Of a stretch of 12,226 nt of DNA, positions 6,592 to 12,226 are shown piece by piece (the stretch's first letter is position 1; each line of letters begins with the position of its first letter). Under the pieces are notes generated by a model, which saw nothing but the letters and a program-made list of their open reading frames with translations, was not told the DNA's origin and searched no databases. Both the position numbers and the translations under genes were made by a program. The DNA is from an uncultured Rhodoplanes sp. (lineage in GTDB: Bacteria; Pseudomonadota; Alphaproteobacteria; Rhizobiales; Xanthobacteraceae), in assembly GCA_936924235.1 (NCBI GenBank), contig CAKZHN010000381.1, positions 1 through 12,226 on the forward strand, in the 5' to 3' direction.

Positions 6592-7974
6592 TCAGAACCG
6601 CGCCGTCGGTCCGCCCAGGATCGTATAGTTGTCCTGGCGGAAGTTCGGCAGTGTCGAATTGGTCTTGTCGTATTGGAACGTGGCCGAGAGGCCGAGCCAT
6701 TGGCTGATCGGCGCGTCGAGGATCACGCCGGTCACCCACTGCTTGTCGGTGCGCTTGGTGGTCGGGTCGAGGAACGGATTGGGCGCGTCGAAACCGGTCT
6801 GGATGTAACGGCCGAACGGCGACACCGTCCAATAGCGCGGCATCGCCTGCAACGGCGGCGGCACCAGGAACGACAGCGCCGCCTCGCCGACCCACTGGTC
6901 GAAGTTCTGGTAGTCGGTCTGGCCCTCGCCGCGCCGGTAATAGCCGCGCGAGTCGAGCCTGATGGTTTCGGTCACGGCGTATTTCGCCGACAAGCCGCCG
7001 GTGAACCAGTTGCCGGTGCTGAACTCGTTCAGCTGCGATGCCGCGACGGCGTTGGTCGCGACCGGCGCGTCGATGGCGATGCTGACGTGCCGCCATTCGA
7101 AGCCCGGCTCGAACGTCAGCCGCGAATTGGCGGGCAGCGTGAACACCACGCCGGCGCCTCCTGACGCCATGTACTGGCTGCCGCCGACCCAGATGTTGCC
7201 GCCGGTGAGATAAGGCTTGACGCTGGCGCCGGGGAACCATGACGACGTGAACGGGATGCGCCAGCCGAAGCTGCCGTCGACCAGGCCGACGTTGAGATCG
7301 TCCAGCTTGAACTGCTGCGTCAGGTAGCCGGTGAAGCGCGTCTCGAAACTCGAGCCCAGCGCGTCGTTGAGATCGTAGTCGTGGCTCAGGCCGACCAGGC
7401 CGAACCAGTTGCCGTCGGCCTGCTTGGTCGTGGTCGACGGCAGACCGAGCTGCACGCCGCTGAGCGTGATGATGCCGTTCGACGGCGAGAAGTTCGCGTT
7501 GCTCTGATAGCGCACGCCGGTCTGCGCAAAGCCCGAGAAGCGGCTCTGCTGGGTCTGGCGATCGGCGTCGGGCAGATAGCCTTCGATGCGCGCCTTGGTC
7601 GTGGGATCGAGGCCCGGCGTCGCCAGCGCTTCGTTGAAGTAGCGCTTCGCCATCTCGAACGAGCGCAGCTTGAAGTACAAGGTACCGAGCTCGTACTTCA
7701 CGTGAGCGAGATTGGGATTGTAATAAAGAATGCGCTCGAGCGCCGCGATCGCTGCTTCATAATCGCCGCGATCGGTCGCGATCTTCACGTATGCAAAGGT
7801 GACTTCGTAATTCGTCGGCTCGCGCAGCATCTGCGCATAAAGGCGCTCTTGTTCGTCGCCGGCCTCCTGAGCCAGCGTCGGCTGGACCGAGACGAACAGC
7901 ACAAAGACAGGCGCGCAGGCGGCAATCAGGCATCGAGCAAAAACGGCTCGAGCCACAATTTCCATACTCGGCAT
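6592..7974 (-). CDS. TPR plus outer-membrane beta-barrel protein, Slam/DUF560-like
   Basis: The product is 460 residues from the chosen start. Residues 1-35 form a signal peptide (hydrophobic core IAACAPVFVLFVSV, cleavage near TLA-Q). Residues about 57-124 hold two TPR-like helical repeats (DRGDYEAAIAALERILYYNP, then KYELGTLYFKLRSFEMAKRY). From about 146 onward, alternating aromatic/polar strands such as FSGFAQTGVRYQSNANF suggest a beta-barrel, and the chain ends GGPTARF with the terminal phenylalanine typical of BAM-inserted outer-membrane proteins. Signal peptide, short TPR domain and about 14-strand barrel is the layout of surface lipoprotein assembly modifiers (Slam), which move partner proteins across the outer membrane. 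The partner candidate is the FecR-domain protein 10 bp downstream. A GTG at 7989 and an ATG at 7965 are alternative starts; the ATG at 7974 has the best ribosome site. A general TPR-porin is the alternative reading. Confidence 0.75.
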   Translation of the reverse strand: MPSMEIVARAVFARCLIAACAPVFVLFVSVQPTLAQEAGDEQERLYAQMLREPTNYEVTFAYVKIATDRGDYEAAIAALERILYYNPNLAHVKYELGTLYFKLRSFEMAKRYFNEALATPGLDPTTKARIEGYLPDADRQTQQSRFSGFAQTGVRYQSNANFSPSNGIITLSGVQLGLPSTTTKQADGNWFGLVGLSHDYDLNDALGSSFETRFTGYLTQQFKLDDLNVGLVDGSFGWRIPFTSSWFPGASVKPYLTGGNIWVGGSQYMASGGAGVVFTLPANSRLTFEPGFEWRHVSIAIDAPVATNAVAASQLNEFSTGNWFTGGLSAKYAVTETIRLDSRGYYRRGEGQTDYQNFDQWVGEAALSFLVPPPLQAMPRYWTVSPFGRYIQTGFDAPNPFLDPTTKRTDKQWVTGVILDAPISQWLGLSATFQYDKTNSTLPNFRQDNYTILGGPTARF

Positions 7975-7980
7975 TCCCAA

Positions 7981-7984
7981 CTCC
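7981..7984 (-). promoter_or_regulatory. Shine-Dalgarno site deciding the start of the TPR-barrel gene
   Basis: On the minus strand GGAG (plus-strand CTCC 7981-7984) lies six bases before the ATG at 7972-7974. The upstream GTG at 7989 has no purine-rich site at a usable distance. The downstream ATG at 7965 has only GGGA at a longer spacing. This favours 7974 as the start. Confidence 0.55.
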
Positions 7985-8065
7985 AGCACCCGCCGGAGTC
8001 GTAAAAATCACAGGGTCATTGGGTCTGCAAGCGTCGCGCTTCGACTGCGCATCACGAGCCGGATG

Positions 8066-8086
8066 TTGCGACACGCTGTGTGGCAA
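8066..8086. repeat. Operator-like dyad TTGC-n-ACAC-nnn-GTGT-n-GCAA
   Basis: Outer arms TTGC (8066-8069) and GCAA (8083-8086) and inner arms ACAC (8071-8074) and GTGT (8078-8081) share one centre at 8076. Eight of ten half-site positions pair. This is the size and symmetry of a dimeric repressor or activator site. It sits about 92 bp upstream of the TPR-barrel start, consistent with control of that operon, though no regulator gene is present. Confidence 0.5.
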
Positions 8087-8107
8087 GCGCGCATCAGACA
8101 TCGGTAT

Positions 8108-8142
8108 CCAAATACATGAGCACACGTGTTTGCGGTATTTGG
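8108..8142. repeat. Nested inverted repeat with ACACGTGT core
   Basis: Perfect 8-bp arms CCAAATAC (8108-8115) and GTATTTGG (8135-8142) flank the perfect 8-bp palindrome ACACGTGT (8122-8129). The two symmetries have nearly the same centre (8125 and 8125.5). The core resembles that of the dyad at 8066-8086, whose centre is 49 bp away. A paired operator is the likely reading; a hairpin in RNA is the alternative. Confidence 0.5.
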
Positions 8143-8259
8143 TGCAGGCTGATCATCCATTCGGAGGACAGTCGAGATGACACAAACTGAGACACGCTGA
8201 GACATCACGCCGCACTGATTCTTTCACGCGCGTTGGTGCGTGCATACCGCTTCGCGTTT

Positions 8260-8412
8260 CTCGTCGCCGCGCAGCGATAACAATCAACAGCGCGCGTCGA
8301 TGCATTTCGAAGAAGCGGCGCGACGAGATCGACACGAGCTGATCGCGTTGCTCATCTCCACCGACTCGATCTCGACACCATTGACATGATCGAACGTCGC
8401 CGAGATTTTTTT
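8260..8412 (+). promoter_or_regulatory. Possible attenuator-like leader: alternative hairpins and T-run
   Basis: Three overlapping pairings can be drawn on the plus strand. CTCGTCGCCGC (8260-8270) can pair with GCGGC-gc-GACGAG (8315-8327). CGAGATCGA (8324-8332) pairs perfectly with TCGATCTCG (8366-8374). ATCTCG (8369-8374) can instead pair with CGAGAT (8401-8406), directly followed by Ts to 8412. The last two exclude each other, as antiterminator and terminator would. A 29-codon frame at 8300-8389 (MHFEEAARRDRHELIALL...) overlaps them but lacks a ribosome site. The terminator stem is short, so this may be chance in GC-rich DNA. Confidence 0.25.
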
Positions 8413-8769
8413 CACACCAACCGAGGCGCACGACGAACGGGATCCGCTCTCCGAGCGTAGCCGCATGAGCGCTCGCCGAAAGACCGTTGATCGAACGCCG
8501 CGCGACCCCCGATGGCGGCACGCGGGCATCCACGCCGCCAATCCGCCGCGATGTTGGGTTGAGCTTGATTTGGCCGGACTTTGCGCTTCGCGCGCCAATA
8601 TGGCGCCACACGCCGCCATGCCATTCGCTCGGCATGATGCGCCCGCAAGTTGAACTCTATCGAGCTGTGAGCGAATGCAAACAACCGCTTGAACAATCGG
8701 CGGGGTGTTGCCCATATCGCCACTCCGATACCGCAACAGATTCTCCAGCTCGCAAATGAGGTGTTCTTG

Positions 8770-11100
8770 ATGGCTTCGATTGAGGTGCGCATCGCCGAGG
8801 AGCTCGGCGTCAAGGAGCAACAGGTGCAGGCGACTGTCGAGCTTCTCGACGGCGGCGCAACCGTTCCGTTCATCGCGCGCTATCGCAAGGAAGTCACCGG
8901 CTCACTCGACGACACGCAGCTTCGCACGCTGGAGGAACGCCTGCGGTATCTGCGCGAGCTCGAAGAGCGGCGCAAGGTCATCCTCGATTCCATCCGCGAG
9001 CAGGGCAAGCTCGACGCCAAGCTCGAAGCGGACATCATGGCGGCCGACAGCAAGGGCCGGCTCGAGGACATCTATCTGCCCTACAAGCCCAAGCGCCGCA
9101 CCAAGGCCGAGATCGCCAAGGAGGCGGGCCTCGAACCGCTTGCCGATCTGCTGCTGAACGAGCCGCAGAACGTGCCGGCCACGAGCGCCGAGCCGTTCGT
9201 GTCGGCAGAGAAGAATGTCGCCGACGCAGCTGCGGCGCTCGAAGGCGCCCGCGCCATCCTGGTCGAGCGCTTCGCCGAGAACGCCGATCTGATCGGGGCG
9301 CTGCGCGAGGAGCTGTGGATCAACGGGCGGCTCAAGTCCGACGTGCAGAAGGGCAAGAAGACCGAGGGCGCGAAGTTCAGCGACTATTTCGAGTTTTCCG
9401 AAGCATTGAGCAAGATGCCCTCGCATCGCGTGCTGGCGCTGATGCGCGGCGAGCGCGAGGAGGTGCTGGCCCTCAAGGTCGAGCCGGACGACGGCACGGC
9501 ACAGACCAGCGTCAGCGGCTACGAGCTGCGCATCATGCGCACCTACGGCATCGCCGATCAGGGCCGGCCGGGTGACAAATGGCTCCTCGAAACCGCGCGC
9601 TGGGCGTGGCGCACCAAGATCCTGGTCACGCTGTCGCTCGACGTGCGGCTGCGGCTGTGGACCGCCGCCGAGGAGGAAGCGGTGCGCGTGTTCGCCACCA
9701 ACCTGCGCGACCTGCTGCTCGCGGCGCCGGCCGGCGCGCGCGCGACGCTGGGGCTCGATCCGGGCTTCCGCACCGGCGTGAAGGTCGCGGTGGTGGACGC
9801 CACCGGCAAGGTGGTGGACACCACCGCCATCTTCCCGCACGAGCCGCAGCGGCGCTGGGACGAGGCGCTTGCGATCCTCGCGAACCTCGTGCGCAAGCAT
9901 AACGTCGAGCTGGTCGCGATCGGCAACGGCACCGCCTCCCGCGAGACCGAGAAGCTCGCGACCGAGCTGTTGAAGGGCCTCGCCGATCCCAAGCTGCACA
10001 AGGTCGTGGTGTCGGAGGCGGGCGCGTCGGTCTATTCGGCCTCGGCCTATGCGGCCGAGGAACTGCCGGGCCTCGACGTCACGCTGCGCGGCGCGGTGTC
10101 GATCGCACGACGCCTGCAGGATCCGCTGGCGGAGCTCGTCAAGATCGACCCGAAGTCGATCGGCGTCGGCCAGTACCAGCACGATCTCAGCGAGTTCAAG
10201 CTGTCGCGGTCGCTCGGCGCCGTGGTCGAGGACTGCGTCAACAGCGTCGGCGTCGATCTCAACACCGCGTCGCCGCCATTGCTGGCGCGCGTGTCGGGCA
10301 TTGGCGAGGCATTGGCGCAGAGCATCGTGACGCATCGCGACACGAATGGTCCTTTCAAGTCGCGCAAGGCGCTGAAGGATGTGCCCCGCCTCGGCCCCAA
10401 GGCGTTCGAGCAGTGCGCAGGCTTCCTGCGCATTGCCGGCGGCGACGATCCGCTCGACGCCTCCGCGGTCCATCCGGAGTCCTATCCGGTGGTGCGCCGG
10501 ATCATCGAGGCGACCAAGAGCGACATCAAAGCGCTGATCGGCAACACGACCACGCTGCGCGGGCTGTCGCCGAAGTCCTTCGCCGACGAGACGTTCGGCC
10601 TGCCGACCGTGACCGACATCCTGCGCGAGCTGGAGAAGCCGGGCCGCGATCCGCGGCCGGCCTTCAAGACCGCGGAGTTCAAGGAGGGCGTCGAGACGCT
10701 CGACGATCTCAAGCGCGGCATGGTGCTCGAGGGCGTCGTCACCAACGTGGCGGCGTTCGGCGCCTTCGTCGACATCGGCGTGCACCAGGACGGGCTGGTG
10801 CATGTCTCGGCCATGGCGAAGACCTTCGTGAAGGACCCCCGCGACGTGGTGAAATCGGGCGACGTCGTGCGCGTGAAGGTGATCGACCTGGACAAGCCGC
10901 GCAAGCGCATCAGCCTGTCGCTGCGGCTCGACGACGAGACCAGCACCCAGAAGGCGCGCGCCGCCACCGCCGAGCGCGGCGCGGCCAGGCACAGCACCGC
11001 CGGCGCCCCGGCCGGCAAAGCCGGTTCCGCGGGCGGCGGCGGCGCGATGGCCGACGCCCTGCGGCGGGCCGGCTTCGGCGCAGGAAATGCCCGGAATTGA
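8770..11100 (+). CDS. tex: Tex, RNA-binding transcription accessory protein
   Basis: This complete 776-residue Tex protein is a conserved cytoplasmic nucleic-acid-binding factor associated with transcription. The N-terminus, RIAEELGVKEQQVQATVELLDGGATVPFIARYRKE, is diagnostic (a stretch shown here by its start RIAEELGV and end FIARYRKE). A YqgF/RNase-H-like domain spans about 325-460, with LGLDPGFRTG 329-336 and GNGTASRETE 385-394. Helix-hairpin-helix units follow at about 490-560 (VDLNTASPPLLARVSGIG, then DVPRLGPKAFEQ). An S1 RNA-binding domain lies at about 648-720 (RGMVLEGVVTNVAAFGAF to KRISLSLR). The tail is low-complexity and rich in Ala, Gly and Arg. A longer frame opens at 8689, but the ATG at 8770 matches the family start and has GAGG at 8758-8761, eight bases away. 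tRNA-Arg follows 51 bp downstream. Confidence 0.96.
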   Translation: MASIEVRIAEELGVKEQQVQATVELLDGGATVPFIARYRKEVTGSLDDTQLRTLEERLRYLRELEERRKVILDSIREQGKLDAKLEADIMAADSKGRLEDIYLPYKPKRRTKAEIAKEAGLEPLADLLLNEPQNVPATSAEPFVSAEKNVADAAAALEGARAILVERFAENADLIGALREELWINGRLKSDVQKGKKTEGAKFSDYFEFSEALSKMPSHRVLALMRGEREEVLALKVEPDDGTAQTSVSGYELRIMRTYGIADQGRPGDKWLLETARWAWRTKILVTLSLDVRLRLWTAAEEEAVRVFATNLRDLLLAAPAGARATLGLDPGFRTGVKVAVVDATGKVVDTTAIFPHEPQRRWDEALAILANLVRKHNVELVAIGNGTASRETEKLATELLKGLADPKLHKVVVSEAGASVYSASAYAAEELPGLDVTLRGAVSIARRLQDPLAELVKIDPKSIGVGQYQHDLSEFKLSRSLGAVVEDCVNSVGVDLNTASPPLLARVSGIGEALAQSIVTHRDTNGPFKSRKALKDVPRLGPKAFEQCAGFLRIAGGDDPLDASAVHPESYPVVRRIIEATKSDIKALIGNTTTLRGLSPKSFADETFGLPTVTDILRELEKPGRDPRPAFKTAEFKEGVETLDDLKRGMVLEGVVTNVAAFGAFVDIGVHQDGLVHVSAMAKTFVKDPRDVVKSGDVVRVKVIDLDKPRKRISLSLRLDDETSTQKARAATAERGAARHSTAGAPAGKAGSAGGGGAMADALRRAGFGAGNARN

Positions 11101-11112
11101 GCCCCGGACGCC

Positions 11113-11151
11113 GTTGCCGCCCGGATGGCTATCGGCTATCTAGGCGGCAAC
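11113..11151. repeat. Inverted repeat flanking the tRNA promoter, with internal 7-bp tandem repeat
   Basis: GTTGCCGCC (11113-11121) is perfectly complementary to GGCGGCAAC (11143-11151). The 21-base interior contains GGCTATC twice in tandem (11127-11140). The left arm covers the candidate -35 and the right arm the discriminator of the tRNA promoter. In a transcript reading through from tex it would form a hairpin without a T-run, which could also act as the tex 3' end. Confidence 0.6.
11114..11142 (+). promoter_or_regulatory. Candidate promoter of tRNA-Arg
   Basis: TTGCCG (11114-11119, four of six matches to TTGACA) is 17 bp upstream of TATCTA (11137-11142). The stretch after it, GGCGGC, is a GC-rich discriminator as seen at stringently controlled stable-RNA promoters. 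Initiation about seven bases on would leave a leader of only two or three bases before the mature tRNA end at 11152. The -10 match is only moderate. Confidence 0.45.
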
Positions 11152-11228
<77 letters not shown>

Positions 11229-11407
11229 TTTGCGTACAAAACTGGGTCATCGACCTCGGCCCGGGCGCAGGCGAGGAAGGCGGACGGTTGGTTGCGGCGG
11301 GCGAACCTCGCGACGTTGTCGAGATCGCAGGCAGCCCTACCGCGCCATATCTGAAAGCCGCACTATAAGATTGGGAGCGGCGCGCGTCCGAAAAATGCGT
11401 GATGATT

Positions 11408-11478
11408 GCGAAAGCCGACATCCGCTGAAGGTTCGAGATGGACCAGGAGCGGATGTCGTCTGGGCGTTGGCCTTTCGC
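11408..11478. repeat. Long nested inverted repeat downstream of the alpha/beta hydrolase
   Basis: The perfect 11-bp arms CGACATCCGCT (11416-11426) and AGCGGATGTCG (11448-11458) enclose 21 bases. Outside them, GCGAAAG (11408-11414) and CTTTCGC (11472-11478) add a second 7-bp pairing. The element begins one base after the hydrolase stop on the minus strand, so it could end that transcript, but the nearest T-run on that strand comes well after the stem. Its form also fits a dispersed intergenic palindromic repeat. The rest of 11229-11407 shows nothing recognisable. Confidence 0.6.
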
Positions 11479-11479
11479 T

Positions 11480-12226
11480 TCACTTCATGTGTTTACCGAG
11501 AAACGCAAGCACCTTCTCGGGGTGACGGCCGAACCAGTTGTAGCCATCCTTGAAGCGTTTGGTCGTGCCCTCGATCCAGTGGAACTCCTTATCGTTGCTG
11601 GCCAAGGCATCGAACGTGCCCTGCGCGTCACTCGGATTCTCGATGATCGCGTCGTCTTTCACCTGCCACATCAGGAGAGGGAGCTTGACGTTCGGAGCCC
11701 ATATCTTGCCCGACATGTCGGCGGCAGCGAAACCGCCGAGCTTCAGAAGCTCCAAGTCGATCAGCTCCTGATACTGCGAAACGCCTTGCGCCGCCGAAAT
11801 CTTAGCGAAGACCGACGACATGTTCGGCACCAACGGGCTCGCCAGACACTTCACGTTCTCGAACAGCTCGGGATGCTTGGTAATCGCAGCATACTGCGAA
11901 ACGCCGCCGAGGCACTGGCTGAACAGGGCGACCTTCATCTTGCCGAGGCGCGGATGGGCATCGACAAATTTCTTTACTCCGACGCAATCACGCCATTCCC
12001 ACTGGCCAACGCCGCAGATGCCGCCGTTCGCCGCGCCGCTCTGCCCGTGATTGCGGAAGTCGTAGGTCAGCACGTTGTAGCCGGCGTCCGTCAGGTGCTT
12101 GTACTGGATGACGAAGTCGATCTCGACCGGCTCGACGAAGTTGCTCCATGGCTCGCCCATGTGGCCGGGATAACCGGCGCGGCACATGGGAAGAGCGTGG
12201 TTGAAAATGACGAGCTTATAGATCGG
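11480..12226 (-). CDS. Alpha/beta hydrolase with cysteine nucleophile motif (5' truncated by the window edge)
   Basis: The frame is open from the right edge to the TGA at 11480-11482, giving 248 visible residues. The ATG at 12187 is internal, because KLVIFNHALPM precedes and continues it in frame and supplies the strand and oxyanion region expected near the start of an alpha/beta hydrolase. YNVLTYDFRNHGQSG is the classic strand-4 segment. The nucleophile elbow reads LFSQCLGG, with Cys (codon 11912-11914) where most members have Ser, as in dienelactone hydrolases (GxCxG). Possible acid residues are in VKDDAIIENP. At the usual histidine position after the last strand it reads IEGTTKRFKDGYNWFG, with no histidine in the expected place. 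The substrate is unknown. By eye it is less GC-rich than the operon at the left, which could reflect separate acquisition. It is on the opposite strand to tex and the tRNA. Confidence 0.82.
   Translation of the reverse strand, partial: PIYKLVIFNHALPMCRAGYPGHMGEPWSNFVEPVEIDFVIQYKHLTDAGYNVLTYDFRNHGQSGAANGGICGVGQWEWRDCVGVKKFVDAHPRLGKMKVALFSQCLGGVSQYAAITKHPELFENVKCLASPLVPNMSSVFAKISAAQGVSQYQELIDLELLKLGGFAAADMSGKIWAPNVKLPLLMWQVKDDAIIENPSDAQGTFDALASNDKEFHWIEGTTKRFKDGYNWFGRHPEKVLAFLGKHMK

Larger units (their letters stand above)
7990..8769. other. Gene-free divergent region between the TPR-barrel gene and tex
   Basis: About 0.8 kb separates two divergent genes, and by eye it is less GC-rich than the neighbouring genes. 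Open frames on both strands here have no domain resemblance and no good ribosome site; they look like chance frames. It must carry promoters for both directions. It contains two operator-like dyads (8066-8086, 8108-8142), a direct repeat of CTGAGACA with 10-bp period (8187-8204), a set of overlapping inverted repeats with a T-run (8260-8412), a perfect TTGACA at 8381-8386 with a poor -10, and TTGAAC at 8689-8694 with a weak CCATAT/CATATC -10 about 50 bp before tex. None of the promoters is firm. Confidence 0.6.

Noticed and set aside
8381..8409. Perfect TTGACA with a 17-bp spacer to GATTTT as a promoter
   Set aside because: The -10 matches only three of six positions, and it lies within the candidate hairpin region about 360 bp from tex; not firm enough to list as a promoter.
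8465..8653. 62-codon plus-strand frame MSARRKTVDR... before tex
   Set aside because: No ribosome site, unusual composition, no recognised motif; kept only as a possible small frame within the gene-free region.
8689..8769. 27-codon N-terminal extension of Tex
   Set aside because: The family start aligns with the ATG at 8770, which has a good GAGG site; the extension shows no Tex similarity.
8153..8820. Overlapping minus-strand frames of 160, 178 and 153 codons upstream of tex
   Set aside because: They extend into the tex start, overlap each other in different frames, lack ribosome sites and resemble no family. Treated as chance frames in a regulatory region.
8902..10992. 696-codon minus-strand open frame antisense to tex
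   Set aside because: Low-complexity composition and no start context. The plus-strand frame encodes full-length Tex with all expected domains.

Overview
The window looks like chromosomal DNA of a GC-rich alphaproteobacterium, most likely order Hyphomicrobiales (Bradyrhizobium/Rhodopseudomonas/Xanthobacteraceae-like). This is inferred from strong G/C third-position codon bias, fused Liv-type transporter domains, the Tex sequence and the tRNA. Taxonomy cannot be fixed without a search.

Layout. (1) Positions 1-5668, plus strand: a tightly packed operon for a branched-chain-amino-acid/amide-type (HAAT family) ABC importer and an enzyme. It holds the 3' part of a periplasmic substrate-binding protein, a LivH-type permease, one 833-residue polypeptide fusing LivM, LivG and LivF domains, and a cytosine-deaminase-like amidohydrolase 3 bp behind it. 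A strong stem-loop separates the binding-protein gene from the permease gene. The import-then-hydrolyse order suggests a nitrogen compound with a hydrolysable C-N bond, not simply leucine. (2) Positions 5676-7974, minus strand, convergent with the first operon: a two-gene unit of a TPR plus outer-membrane beta-barrel protein (Slam/DUF560-like) followed 10 bp later by an exported FecR-domain protein ending in polyproline-CTEC. (3) Positions 7975-8769: a gene-free divergent region of about 0.8 kb. It holds two operator-like dyads and a chain of mutually exclusive inverted repeats ending in a T-run. (4) Positions 8770-11100, plus strand: tex, a complete RNA-binding transcription accessory protein. 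(5) Positions 11152-11228: tRNA-Arg(CCG) with its own promoter-like sequence. (6) Positions 11229-11479: no gene, but a long inverted repeat. (7) Positions 11480-12226, minus strand: an alpha/beta hydrolase running off the right edge, with a cysteine in the nucleophile position.

For novelty I rank these highest: the LivMGF fusion with one apparently canonical and one doubly degenerate ATP site; the amidohydrolase lacking two catalytic acids of cytosine deaminase; the Slam-like/FecR pair with its CxxC tail; and the structured upstream region between that pair and tex. No phage, transposon, IS element or CRISPR array was seen.
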